DNA of 64,000 nucleotides from Neodiprion pinetum (taxonomy: Eukaryota > Arthropoda > Insecta > Hymenoptera > Diprionidae), in contig NC_060234.1 of NCBI RefSeq assembly GCF_021155775.2, positions 4,030,001 to 4,094,000 of the forward strand, given 5' to 3'. The translations under genes and the position numbers were made by a program. The notes beneath the pieces are model-generated. The model made no database searches. It worked only from the letters and a program-made list of their open reading frames with translations, and had not been told where the DNA came from. Shown here one piece after another: positions 48,595 to 60,175 of this stretch; the first letter of the stretch is position 1, and the number at the start of each line of letters is the position of its first letter.

Positions 48595-49005
48595 GGAGTT
48601 ACGCGACGAGTGTCATGTTGGAGAGTGGTCACGTGACGAGCCCCAAATTCGCAGATCCCAATTGGTCCGCGTGTCACGCGAGGCCTTATTCTCATGCAAA
48701 GCACGTCGTGACCCGAAGGTGGCGGAGCCGAGGGGAAGAAGACGGAGCGAGAGGACAAGGGAGAAAGAGAAAGAGAAAGAGAGAAAGCGAAAGCTCCAAG
48801 AGCGATGGGAGAGTGGGAGCCGAGGCCTCCAAGTTTCGACCCACCCGTGCTTCGCACGCTCGGATGCGTCAGCCGCCGGGAAACGACACTGACCTACCCC
48901 TACTATGTGATTTGAGGGAGCGTAAGACTTGCGGAAAAGCTCACCCCGACTCCTATTGTTGTATTCGGTAAATCGTACGTCGCTGCGGTCACGTGTGATA
49001 CTTAC
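48595..49005. promoter_or_regulatory. GC-rich island 3 with two CACGTG E-boxes (possible promoter)
   Basis: The block contains GGTCACGTGACG near 48627, a CCAATTGG box near 48658, an AGAAAG purine tract (about 48762-48791) and a second GTCACGTG near 48988. CACGTG palindromes are bound by bHLH factors such as USF, MITF or Clock/Cycle. The combination looks promoter-like, but no adjoining coding exon was found. Confidence 0.35.
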
Positions 49006-49018
49006 GAGTTAAAGTGCA

Positions 49019-49094
49019 CACTGAGAGAAATTTTTAGTTCCAGTTTTCTACTGAATTTTTCTAGTTACTGTAACAAATGAAATTTTTTTCAGTG
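49019..49094. mobile_element. CACTGAG-family MITE, shortest copy (76 bp)
   Basis: It begins CACTGAGAGAAATTTTTAG and ends GAAATTTTTTTCAGTG, which are inverted repeats. The right part (TTACTGTAACAAATGAAATT) is shared with the copies at 50201 and 53516. Confidence 0.6.
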
Positions 49095-49199
49095 CATGAA
49101 TTTTAATTTCTGTGTAGGGAATTCTATGCAAACCCAAACCTGGTCAATTGGTTAATTATGTATAAATATTGCGAGTTATTTTAAAAAGAATTTTTTTTT

Positions 49200-50200
49200 A
49201 AATTCTCAAAAATTTGTAATTTTTTTACGGATATTCCAAGATTGGGTCCATAATTAAATGGACCAATTTTATTCCCATTTTTTTTTTAATTTTGAGAAAG
49301 ATTCTTTCCAAAATAATTTTGGATATTCGTAAATAATTGAGCAGATGAATAAAAAAATCTGAAAAATTCAGCGTACTGTTTGAGAGTTGGGACAATAGCA
49401 GAAATTTTTGAGAGTCGGACGTTGGTCGGGTTCGCACGGAATTCTCCATATTCATAGACGCGTCCAGAAATGTCTTCTATCACTTCTACTGTTTATCTTT
49501 CTGATGGACGAGGACTTTTGTCAATGTATTTTCAACCTCTCGCCTCAGAATCGAGAAGAGAGATAAATGGAAGCTTTCGTATTCGTCCAGAAAAAACAAG
49601 TCCTGAATAGGTGGAGTGTAAACAGTATTTTTTGCCACACTTTTCATTCGCACCGTATAAATCAATTAAATTTTTCCTTATATCTATCATTCAAATGCGG
49701 AATACAGAATTATCGATTTCAGATTCGTTCACTTATGATTAACCGTTTCTGAGATAATCACAGGAGATTATCAAAAATTGAAATTCGTGACGAGCTTTTG
49801 CATCACCATATCACTGACGGAAAGTAAAGACATTGAGGATGTATTTGCCTACATCTATATGGATATCTGGTGGTCATTGAATTTCTTTTTTCATTTTGCT
49901 ACCTGACATACTATAAATTCCAGCCATCTGAAAAACCGTCACTCTGAACGGGAAAAACTACTTTGACTTTTCCGAACTTACAAATTTCTCAGCGATACGC
50001 CAACGTACAATTTATAAAAATGAGATTGATTTGAAAAAAATTACCTCAAAAGAAGCGAACTCTTCAGTGATCAAGGCTGACGAGATGAAGAGAACAAGAA
50101 AACAAAATCCTGATCAGTGACATTTTAGAATTTCAATCAACATAATTCGCTTTTACGTCTAATTTCTCCCAGATCACCAAAAAAAAAAAAAAATAACGTA
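49200..50200. other. AT-rich intergenic with an old dispersed repeat
   Basis: The segment 49407-49445 (GTCGGACGTTGGTCGGGTTC) recurs in related form at 54968-55004 (GTCGGACATTGGTTGGGTTC), so both belong to a dispersed repeat. A TTGGGTCCAT ... AATGGACCAA palindrome sits at about 49242-49268. Confidence 0.4.
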
Positions 50201-50628
50201 CACCGAGAGAAATTTTTAGTTCCGGTTACCGCTCAGTCCTTAATTATTTTAATTTTTGACCACAATCGAAAAATACAGTTCTAGGTAGAAAATGAAAATT
50301 AGTTTTCTAGCTGTTACCGGAAAGTCTAGTATCCGTTACTATTCTTTCTCATTACGATCACTGTTGCTATATTTTCTTGCAATTGTTGCGAAAATTTAAT
50401 GCTTGTGCAAGAATAAATTGACGTTAAAGCCTTGTTTAACTAAAAAAGTAGAGTAAACCTTAGAAACTGATTTTGCGTTGCAATAACCAAAAACGGATCA
50501 ACAATAGCGCAAAATGCTTAGGCGTACCTCGTTTTTCGTAATTCCAACAATATTCAAGCAGTTTTTTTAACGATAGCTGTTTTACTAAATTTTTCCAGTT
50601 ACTGTAACAAATGAAATTTTTCTCAGTG
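50201..50628. mobile_element. CACTGAG-family MITE, long copy (428 bp)
   Basis: It begins CACCGAGAGAAATTTTTAG and ends GAAATTTTTCTCAGTG, flanked by TA on both sides. The interior half nearest the right end is the reverse complement of the element at 53516: TTGACGTTAAAGCCTTGTTT, AAGTAGAGTAAACCTTA and ACGCCTAAG-like segments are shared. It carries no open frame for a transposase. Confidence 0.65.
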
Positions 50629-51101
50629 TACAAGGTGGGCAGCCACTTATTCAACCAGCCATTGAAAATTGAAGAGGATATTCTGTTCGTCAGCGTCCCG
50701 AGAAGCCCGCGGTGAGACTCCGAGTGGACGTGTAGCTGTGCGTGGAGGTCATTGACCCCAGGTAGGGTGGCCACCCTTCTAGTCGAGAGGGTTGGTGGTA
50801 GTTGGGCGAGGTTAGGCTCAGCTTAGGGTTCAATATCGGGAAAATCACAAGCTTTTATTTGATCGTTGTTACGCATGTATGTGTATATACAATGTAGGTA
50901 CATAAGAGGGTAACACGCACCGCTGATGATACGTGTCCCCAGATATTCGCGCGCGTATGTATTCAACCTCCAATGGACGGTATAATCTGTTAAACGCGCT
51001 ATATGCCGTGAACATTTGAGAGAGCACGTATGGCGGATTGTAAAAAACAAAAAAAAAAAAAAAACAACTTACGAACACCTAAAAGAAAAAAGCATATTTT
51101 T

Positions 51102-51174
51102 TATTCAAGTTTATTAAATTCGGAATTCTGGCCATTTGGATTTCTGGTTTTTCTAATTCCTTATACCCACCCAT
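51102..51174. mobile_element. Solitary arm of the 57.6-kb foldback element
   Basis: The sequence TTCGGAATTCTGGCCATTTG and its flanks match the right arm of the element at 57633-58623 over about 70 bp, including the upstream ATTCAAGTTTATTAAA segment. No matching left arm is seen nearby. Confidence 0.6.
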
Positions 51175-51199
51175 TTTCACTGTCCGACAACCTAAAAAG

Positions 51200-53500
51200 A
51201 GGTTTCGGAAATTCGATATTTCGATCCTTTCATCGTCCGGGTATATATCACTCTTTGATCAGTACGCGAAAATGGTAGCCGAGTAGTCGAATCCCTCGAT
51301 TAATCGGTAATTCGGGCGGTGTTTCAGGGCCGAAGGACGCGCGAGGAGGGAATCGAATTGCCGGTATAGAATTGGAGGCGGCAAGCCAAAGGATGCGGAG
51401 TAGCGGGGGTCTTATCGAATCTCGATCGGAAGACTTGGATTTTAAGGGAGGTGGGAAGCTTCCCTATCCTGAATCGGAGCTGCAGGTCATGACTGGGCGC
51501 TCAAAGGAGAGTTAGGAAGGTGGTAGGTATGTATAAGGGGGATAGAGAGCCTGCGAAATATCCACAAGTGACTTGACTGAAACGGCTTTCCGAGAAAGGT
51601 TCTTTGGCGAAGATCCTCCGCCAGGCAATTTGAACTTACAAGAAGCCCGGAGACAAGGAGACGAGCTGCAAAAATGCGAAATTCAATCGGAAGCGAATCC
51701 ATTGTTCCCGGCTGCAGCTGCAGGGAGCGAAATACATCTCTGAAACGGAAACGGAGTGAAATGAAGAAACGCCGAATGCCGGTGATAAGAGGGAACAATG
51801 CAGAGCCGCGGTAACGGAACTCGGTGGGTAGAAATTATCAAACTGTTATCAAACTGCGGAATTCTAGGCTCACTTCGTATCGGAGCAGGAAAAAAAAAGT
51901 TAATTATGAAAAACTTTGGGTACCTGAAAATTCGGTCGGCGTGGAAATAAGCGTTGTAATTTATTCGATACCCCGGAAAATTCGCCTGTCAATTTCAAAA
52001 CCGCTCCGACACTCGGTCGAGACGAGTAATCGTTTTCTGGTCATTGTCAAGCTTCAAACGGAGTGGTTTTTCTAACCTAAAAAAGAAACGCCGAGGGTTC
52101 GTTTGAGCGCACTTATGAAGTCGGAGCGAAGAGTCGACCGACGTGAACAAAAAAAAAACCATCTTCGTGTCACTTCCTCTCCTTCGATGCGGCAAGAGCT
52201 TATCTCTTTCAATCTTCCCCCTTCTTCTCCTTCTTTGTGCTTTTTCTCTATTTCTTTCCACCTCTAAGTTCACTCGCTCACACATTTTCATTATTTTTTC
52301 TTACATTCGATACTTTGAGTTTCAATAATTGTTCACTAATATCTAGTATAAGTTTACGATTCGTTCAGAAACAGACAAAACAGGCTCCGAAAGCTTAGGA
52401 ATTTTCCAAACTCAATATAAATTCCAACGGAAGATTTATAAGCCTTGGCACTTGCAGCGCTTGGCAAATATTTAACCCCTTTGGAAAAAACAAACCTTTA
52501 GAATCGTAGTTTTGCATAATTTGAAAAATTGTGCCCATTGACGCAGTTACAATCCTGAAATTTGATCAATCGGATCGTCAACGCCGTTGAATGGGATTGA
52601 TTTTCTTTTTCTTTTTCCGTTCATCTACGGCTTACCGAAATATTATTAACGAGGGTTCGTTGAAGCACTTTTCAGTTGACCGCTGCAACATTTTGAGAAA
52701 AGTGTCGAAGGTATAGAATCGCGATGGTTTCAGCGTATCCGCTGACGCGAAGGTAAGCTGATGAGAAATGGAAGGAAGGGTTGTAAATAGGTATAGTGGA
52801 TGAGATCGAGCGTAAACGGGGGGATGAAAAATGTAGCTCCATGGAACGGCCGCGTATTCGAGAGCCGTGCGCCTCTGCCAATCAGGGATTGATTAGAAAA
52901 GCCGACTCGCGAGGGCTGCCCGCCCCTGACTAGGATAGAAATTATGGCCGGTTTTGAGGGGGCGGAAAGTGTTTTGAACCCTGCTGACCAACGGTCAAGC
53001 TCTACGCTCGACTTTCCATTCGAGGAAACGAGAACGAGGGTAAAGGGTCTTTCGATGATTACTCGCTAGTGATAAAGTAGCGGCGGATCAGGCTTTATTG
53101 ACGTTACGGTAAGCGCAACGGTGTTCGATTCGTCATCGTACCGCGGCACAATTCATCCGGCAGAAATGGAAGTCATCGGTGCGGCTTCTACGCCTGCGTA
53201 AATAGGTCAATGATTCCCGCAGTTCCTACGCGTACGTATCGAAAAAGGAAAGCATCGGATCTCCGGATCAAGGATTCTGCTAAAGCTGCTTGGGGTGTTT
53301 CTTCGAGCTTAAGCATGGAACTTCCGATGCTCGGTTGCATCCGTTGGGTAGTCTTTTTCGCCTAATTATTGATAGAATTATGATGTCCAAGATCTGCAGT
53401 TCAAACTTTGATATGGATTTGAAATAATGGCAAACCTGTTTGTCATCAAATCCGAAATAGAGGACGGTGGAAATTCATATTTAAGGTAAAAATACACAAG
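51200..53500. other. Intergenic, mixed composition, no recognisable gene
   Basis: The stretch near 51290-51830 is richer in G and C, and 52900-53230 is moderately GC-rich with CpGs; both may be regulatory. Open frames here are low-complexity (for example the Arg-rich minus-strand frame at 51995-52291). Confidence 0.4.
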
Positions 53501-53515
53501 AGGTTTCGTTTGTTA

Positions 53516-53830
53516 CACTGAGAAAAATTTCATTTGTTATAGTAACTAGAAAAATTGAGTAAAACAGGTGTCGTTAAAAAAAACTGTCTTAATATTGCTG
53601 GAATTACGAAAAACGAGGGACGCCTAACCATTTTGCGATATCGTCGATCCTTTTTTGGTAATTGCAACGAAAAATCAGCTTCTGAGGTTTACTCTACTTT
53701 TTTACTTAAACAAGGCTTTAACGTCAATTTATTCTTGCACGAGCATTAAATTTTTATTTGACGCAGAAACAAAGAAATGGCACGAATTCTACGAAATCGC
53801 AACAGCAATTTCACTACCGGATAAAGAAAA
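53516..53830. mobile_element. CACTGAG-family MITE, inverted copy
   Basis: It begins CACTGAGAAAAATTTCATTT and then reads as the reverse complement of the 50201-50628 element (AACTAGAAAAATTGAGTAAAA, GTTTACTCTAC, CAAGGCTTTAACGTCAA) until about 53755, after which similarity fades. No clean right end was found, so it may be truncated or internally diverged. Confidence 0.55.
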
Positions 53831-55610
53831 TGTGAAGAAAAAATGAGGTAACCTTTTTCAAGGAGTGCAAAAAGATAGCCAAGATTCAGCGAGATCAAAA
53901 ATTTCAATATTCGCAGTAGCACGACAAATCGATCGGCGTAATTTTTCATAAGTTTTAATTCTGTCTATTTTGCGCAAAATGCAGCGTTGAAGCTTTACAT
54001 CAAGGGGAAGAAGAATTTGTAAAAAAAAAAAAAATAATCCAACAAAACAAAACCGACTCGTTTTAATTATCCTGCAATTATTTAGCTGATTGCAAAGTTA
54101 TCATTCAAATTTAAGATTAATTTGATTTAAAAGTGTTTTTCGATCATTCGATTCAGGACATCCTGAAACTGACCACATTGCGAGATATCCGAGTTGCATG
54201 GCCTTTATCCTTTATTATATAGCTCCAAGGAGGGGTGGAGCTCTATACGCGACAATTACGGCTCTATAATAATTTTCGCACCTAAGAAAGAATTGAAGTT
54301 GCTCAATTATTGCAGCCGAGTTCCACCTCGGCAATCCCCTTCTTTTCCGCACTTCGTTTCTTCCTCCCTCCACAGCTACCCTTCTCTCCCGTCGAAATAC
54401 AATATATATGTATGTATGTATGCCCATGCATGCGTATAATTATAACGGTTGAGAATGAGCTTGAATTTTAATTATCGGTGTTGCATAAATGGGCTGCAGC
54501 TGGAAACCTACACCGTGGTAAAGAATTTAGCGATTGAAAATAAGTGGGCATATATAAGGTAGCCGAGTTTGCAAACGATCCAACGACTGGAAAACTTGAC
54601 TGCGTGAAACAAGTCGGTTAAAAATTTTTAGGTATTGTTCATATCTCTGTTTCTATTACGCAAATTATTTACATACTCGACGGTCGATCGATGCGAATGA
54701 AGAAAGACCAGGTGTACTTGAGGAGAATTTTATCGCGGTAGTTCTAAGCCTGCATGCGGATCGTTGCAAATGTTTGTCAATGATTGTCGAATCTTATTAC
54801 CTATTGCCGCGAGAGTCAATTCGATTAAAAATTTTTTTATCGTGACTTTGGACAACGTCGGCTCGCCTTAAGGCCAAAAAACATAAAAAATGCAAGAAAA
54901 GGTAATAACATAATAATATTGAAGTACAATGTAATAAAAAATATTATTGTCAACGAAATCAAAAATGGTGAGTGTCGGACATTGGTTGGGTTCGCATGGG
55001 ATTCCTTTTTTTGTAAACTAACCGAATCAACGAAACGAATGACTTTTCCTATACACGCGTTGCGCAAAGTTTTCAAGTTTCATTTATTCGCAAACCTGGA
55101 GCTTTTTAAATTCTGTAAAAGCTTCGAAAACACCGGCGAACATTGAACTCTGTGAAAATTGTCTCGAGTATTTCGATTTCTGTGGTTCGTTTTTTTTTCT
55201 CATCTCCAGTAAAACGACGTTGCAATCTGTAATTTCCTCAACACGTCCAAGGGGCTCGGGTGCAGACAGTTTTTCTTTACCATTTATAGCGTGCCCACGC
55301 ATGATGTGTACTTACTTGTTTTACGGACCCAAGCGCATAGGTATAATACAGGTATCCGCGTGAACGGGAGACGCTAGATTGTTGTTATACCTCCACGGCA
55401 TAAGGTTCCACGTTTGCGACGCTCGGCCGCATAACTATTCTAACGATAGACGACGGCTAATTTATGTATTCTTCCATGATTTAGGTTAAGCTAAATTGTC
55501 GAGCAACGAAGAGGCCTCGGTCTGATTCGGCGGCCAATTACGTTGGTGCGTTCGAAATGGCTGGGCTTCAGGCATGCGAGCTACGAGCTCCGCGTGTGTC
55601 GTAAGTCCGT
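53831..55610. other. Intergenic, AT-rich, no recognisable gene
   Basis: This contains the second copy of the GTCGGAC...GGGTTCGCA repeat (about 54968-55004) and a TATG microsatellite near 54405-54423. No coding region is supported. Confidence 0.4.
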
Positions 55611-56282
55611 TTAAGGGGGGAGGTATCGTTAATTCTGTGAAAAAAAAGACACTTTTTTAAACACCTTTTCACAAGATACAGGCTATGCGTTTTAAATTAA
55701 CCGCTTACAGTATTGTATGGCAACATTTCAAAAATATTTTATGAAAAATATTAAAAACTGAGCCATTGGCAGCGAATCTCCGGAGACGTCTCGAAAAAAA
55801 AGTTGTTCCGCTGGTAACGCTGTCGAGTTTTTTTTGTTTTTTTTTGTTTCTTTTTTATTGATTTCTCAACTTTCGTTAACACTGGAAAGTCAAAATCGCG
55901 ATTTTCATTAAAAAAAATGGTCAAATTTCTTAATGCAAGTTAAAAAATAACAAGTTAAAAAAACAACTCGACAGCCTTACCTGAGGAAAGTCATAAACTA
56001 ATAAAATCAATTTGATTTCATGATTTCGGATGACCCAGCGACGAGTTACAATCGTAACAGCAGAACAACTTTTTTTTCGAAACGTCTCCGAAGATTTGCT
56101 GGCAACGGTTTAGTTTTTAATATTTTTCACTGAAACTTTCATAAAATATTCTTGAAATGTTACTCTGCAATACTGTAATCAGTCAATTTAAAATGCATTG
56201 CCCGTATCTTGTAAAAAAATTTTGAAAAAAGTTTCTTTTTTTCACTGAATTAACGATACCCCCCCCCCCCCTCCCCCCTTAA
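55611..56282. mobile_element. 672-bp foldback element flanked by TTAA
   Basis: TTAA at 55611-55614 and again at 56279-56282 bracket two long inverted arms. The left arm starts GGGGGGAGGTATCGTTAATT and runs through TCTCCGGAGACGTCTCG to CGCTGGTAACGCTGTCGAG near 55830. The right arm mirrors it from CTCGACAGCCTTACC through CGAAACGTCTCCGAAGATT to the C-rich end. A TTAA duplication is the hallmark of piggyBac-type transposition, though the G-run terminus is not the usual CCC. Non-autonomous, with no transposase. Confidence 0.7.
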
Positions 56283-57630
56283 ATTCCCCCACGCAAACTG
56301 CGCGTATGTCTTATCGACGACCATTTTATCGTCACGAGTTAAACGGGCTATGGGTAATTTCTCGATATTCCATTCATAGGTCGAATGGTGAGGAAATGGA
56401 GAATTTTTATTCCCTAAATTTGTAAAGAATCGGGAAACACAAATTGTCAAGTTTTTTCTTTTTTTTTTTTTTTTTTTATTCCATTAATAAGCAGCTGAGG
56501 AAAAAATCGGTGTCGGATAGTCTTCGAAATATTTATTCGCGCGCAAAAGTAGTTGCTAATCGTAAGAATTGAGTTCAATGTAATTGAATAATTTGGCAAT
56601 AGAAATTTCTTTTTTCAATTTGACAAAATGTTATTTTGATCTGATTCACCTCTATGGACTTCGGTTGCACCTTTGAAACCAATTGTGTGTTTTGTCAGAA
56701 CGTCGCAGTGTTCTTAACTAAATATTTAACTATACCGGTTTTTCTTCCCGCTGTTTGTTTATCTTTGGATCACATTTGGGACTGAAAATAGATACAATTT
56801 TCTGGTTTATATGCTTACAAAGGTGTGCATGTTGTACATATGTAAAAGGAACTAGACGTTGCAAGCGATCTTGTTTTGAAGAAAAATCGCCACAGCTGTT
56901 TGAGTGCCTGAAAATAAGTTCCACGTAAATACGTATTTGTGTGGATACGATATTACACATTTCTCGTTCGGTCACGAAAATATTGGCGAAAAATGGAAAA
57001 TTCATTTTGTTCAAGTTGAAGGTTGGAATATGGACAATTGTTTTTTTATTTTATTTTATTTTTTTTTTTTAACCGATACCTCGCAATCCAACTGACATAA
57101 ATCGATATCATTTTGTATTCTATCGTACGATTATACATCATTTTAGCATAGCATCGAAAAAGTTTGCGTCGGTAAATTTGTATCACCGTGAAATTCGAAA
57201 CCGCTTTCCATTTCGAGCAAAAGCTCACGCACGAATGCGTGCAAGTTATATTAAGTTTATCTCAACGGTAGGTGTATTAAAACAGTCGATTCAGTTTGTT
57301 TCAATGCGTTATTTAGCTGACTGCTTTGATTTACTGCCTATTGCAGTCGCCCTTGCGTCGATAAAGTTATGCAATTGCTGCTGTACTGAGGAAAGATTAG
57401 TGCAAAGATAAGGAATGACAGCACCTGAGAACGCGGTGCTAGAAATACAAACACATCGATTCGCAATGAGCGAACTGAGAAAGACAAAAAAATAAAAAAT
57501 TACGCGGCATTTCCAGTCAGTTTATACATCTTCGGGTTATTGCAAAATTTTTGCACGAGCTTTTTGGACAAACGGAATGAAGTTCAAACTTCAGATGCAG
57601 TCTGCGAATATTATCTTGATTGGTATTTGG
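56283..57630. other. Intergenic, AT-rich, no recognisable gene
   Basis: Long T runs (near 56457-56477 and 57050-57070) and short open frames without domain features. Nothing else is supported. Confidence 0.4.
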
Positions 57631-57632
57631 TG

Positions 57633-58623
57633 GGTGGGGGTAAAAATCAGAAAAACCAAACATCAGAATGGTCAGAATTCCGAACATAAATATATCGAAA
57701 GCTCACAATGACAAAAGAACTGAGTGATGAATCTTCATTAAGCCAGAAATAATGGAAATATAATATAAAAGTATCGAAATTTCAAGTTATACAATTTAGA
57801 ATACACAACTGGTGAAAATTCCGAAAGGCCATTAGCAGAATCAGGCAGACACAAACAAACAACCTTCGGGTGGATCGTAAACTAGAGTTTTCATGTATTC
57901 GAATTCATAAATGCGAAGGATCAAGAATCAGAACGGTTAGAACTCCGAGTAGCAATTTCATAGAAGCCTCGGAATATAGAATTGCAGCATTTCAGAATCG
58001 TCGGAATGAAGAATCGCAATATATCGGAAGAGTCGATAACTCATATCGTATTAGAAGCCAAGAAATATAAGTTTACGATATTAAAAGTCGTATTCAATCT
58101 TTTAATGAGACAAAAATGTTGCAGATGAAAAGATACGCCCGATGCACCTAAGAATTTCTTTGATTCTGTACATAAAACATTTTGCAAGTCAAAATAGATT
58201 AGTCGGTTACTTTCGGAATACCGATCCTTCCGAATTGTACGGTTCTGAATAATGACCTTTCTACATTCCGGATATCATTTTTCCGCCATTTCTAGATGAT
58301 CAAGTTCTAACTTTTATTTTTATAATATTTGGACATTCGAGAACATGAAACTGTCTACAAATTCATTCTCTGAAACATTGACTCTATACATTATTAAATT
58401 CTGCATCTCTGAATTTTCGGATTAACGTTTCTGAAGTAAGTGGGCTTGGATAATGAAGCCCTCTACTAAATACATTTGAGCTTAACCGCAGCTTTTTATT
58501 GGGCACCATTCGGGACTTGAAATTTGTGATAGTATCTGTTCTCTCATATTTGTTATTCGAGTTCATTAAATTCGGAATTCTGGCCATTCTGATTTTCGGT
58601 TTTTCTGATTTCTTACCCCCACC
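57633..58623. mobile_element. About 1-kb inverted-repeat (foldback) element with internal subrepeats
   Basis: The first 53 bp (GGTGGGGGTAAAAATCAGAA ... CAGAATTCCGAAC) and the last 53 bp (TTCGGAATTCTGGCCATTCT ... TTACCCCCACC) are near-perfect inverted copies. Between them lie many short degenerate repeats of an AGAATC-G-T-CGGAAT type on the left half and of their complements on the right half. This is typical of foldback transposons. No transposase frame. Confidence 0.6.
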
Positions 58624-60072
58624 TGTGTTTAGTGGTGAAATTTCACGATGAATTCTAGCAGGAACTTGAAGCACACATCAACTTTCGCATTATATACATA
58701 CGTGCGTAATTTTAATATACTCGGTTAGAGAATATTCCCCCATAATGAAATGGTGTACTTTTAAGGCCACCGAGCAGCGGTGACATGGGCTGCCGGTTAG
58801 GCTTTGAAACTCACCAAACAGACCGGAAAATATGCACGCTGCATAATTTACAACACACTCTGGAACACGGTGCAGTAGTTGGCGTACGACACGCATATGC
58901 CGTATATGCCTGATGGTATTTACACTCGTGGTAGTGTGTAGTGCGCGTTGGACATGCAACGAGAACTCGGCACTCCAATACTACCAAAATCATCGCCGTA
59001 TTGGATACTCAGTCTGATATAATGCGGCAGTTCGTCCCACTGTGACAACCCACAGCCAAATCATAATCCCCTCGAGAATGCGACGTTGCAGCTCTGAATA
59101 TATTCCTCAGTCCAGTTCTCGATTGAACTTAACTTCATGTTTGAAAAACGATCCACGATTCTCAGGGTGAAAGACATCATTACATCGGAGTTTCTTGAAA
59201 TCTTGTAGAATTAAAACAGGTAGACTGATTTTGCGATTGGTTTCTTTATTTGCTTTCATCTTTTCTGACTTCTTTTAGACAGGTTTGTTAAAACCAAATC
59301 GCCTATAATTTTGTCAAAGGTAAAATTATGCGAAACAAATTGGCTTAGGATTTTTCTAAATCAGAAATTGATAATGGCTGTATTATCTTATAATCTTTGA
59401 GGTTGTTCCCAGTTATCATCAACAACTACTCAGCGAACAAACTTCAATCAAAAAAGGATTTTTTTATCATTTCCAAATATTTCTATGATATTTTCTAATA
59501 TTTTATGTACATGCATAGAAATTTCCTCCATGGAATACGACGAAGGCTTCTTGTTCGTAAGTACCCTGAAAATTGCGAATCAACTGGCATCTGATTGATT
59601 AAATCTAATTCCTTTGATCAAAATTCCTTTGATTCATTGTATCCAATGAACAGAAACAGATCCCAAAAAGCCTGCGTCTAAATTGAAATCACTGATTTCA
59701 GTGATTACATGTATCAAAATTTCCTCCATGAAATACGATGAAGGCTTCTTCCCTGAAAAGTCAAATGTCAATTATGCTCACTTATTGACAATAGCCGATG
59801 AGATGAAACAGAACCCAAAATGTCTGAACCTCGTTTAAGATGGGTGATTTGATTTCCAAGTCCAGTAAAAACTGAACTTCGAAACAAAAAAAAAAAATGG
59901 AATGTGGCTGGTCTTCGTCACTCGTCGAAGGCATTTCTCACACCGCTGCTGTTCCGACAACGTTGCGTAGGGTCGGGATCCGGAGTAGTGCGAGTAGAAC
60001 GTTTTCAGTCATGGTAGTGCGGCAACAAATGTTTGGCTGCTGGTTGTTGAGACGCAAGGGCAGGTCACTCAC
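58624..60072. other. Intergenic or intronic, no recognisable gene
   Basis: AT-rich. A near-duplicate pair of segments (TTTCCTCCATGGAATACGAC at 59521 and its relative at 59710) with similar flanks suggests a local duplication of roughly 190 bp spacing. No coding region is supported, though this could be the intron downstream of the exon at 60073. Confidence 0.35.
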
Positions 60073-60175
60073 CGAATATAAGCTAACTGCACACCGTTGC
60101 AGAACAGCTTGAGCGCCTCGCGCAGCGCCGCGCCGGCGGACGAGACTTGAGTCAACTGCTTTCCGCTGGGACGAA
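60073..60175 (-). CDS. Orphan internal exon of an unrecognised gene
   Basis: On the minus strand a good acceptor (TTGACTGCTTGCAG) precedes 103 bp ending in ATTCG|GTGAGT. In one phase it encodes RPSGKQLTQVSSAGAALREA followed by LKLFCNGVQLAYI, a helix-like, protein-like sequence. A second phase is also open, but its composition is Arg/Ala-rich. The block is much richer in GC than its surroundings. I could not identify the protein or find partner exons, which may lie in introns longer than the window shows. Confidence 0.4.

Noticed and set aside
48531..48971. 146-codon Arg/Lys-rich frame
   Set aside because: It covers an AGAAAG simple repeat and CG-rich promoter-like DNA, with no protein-like features.
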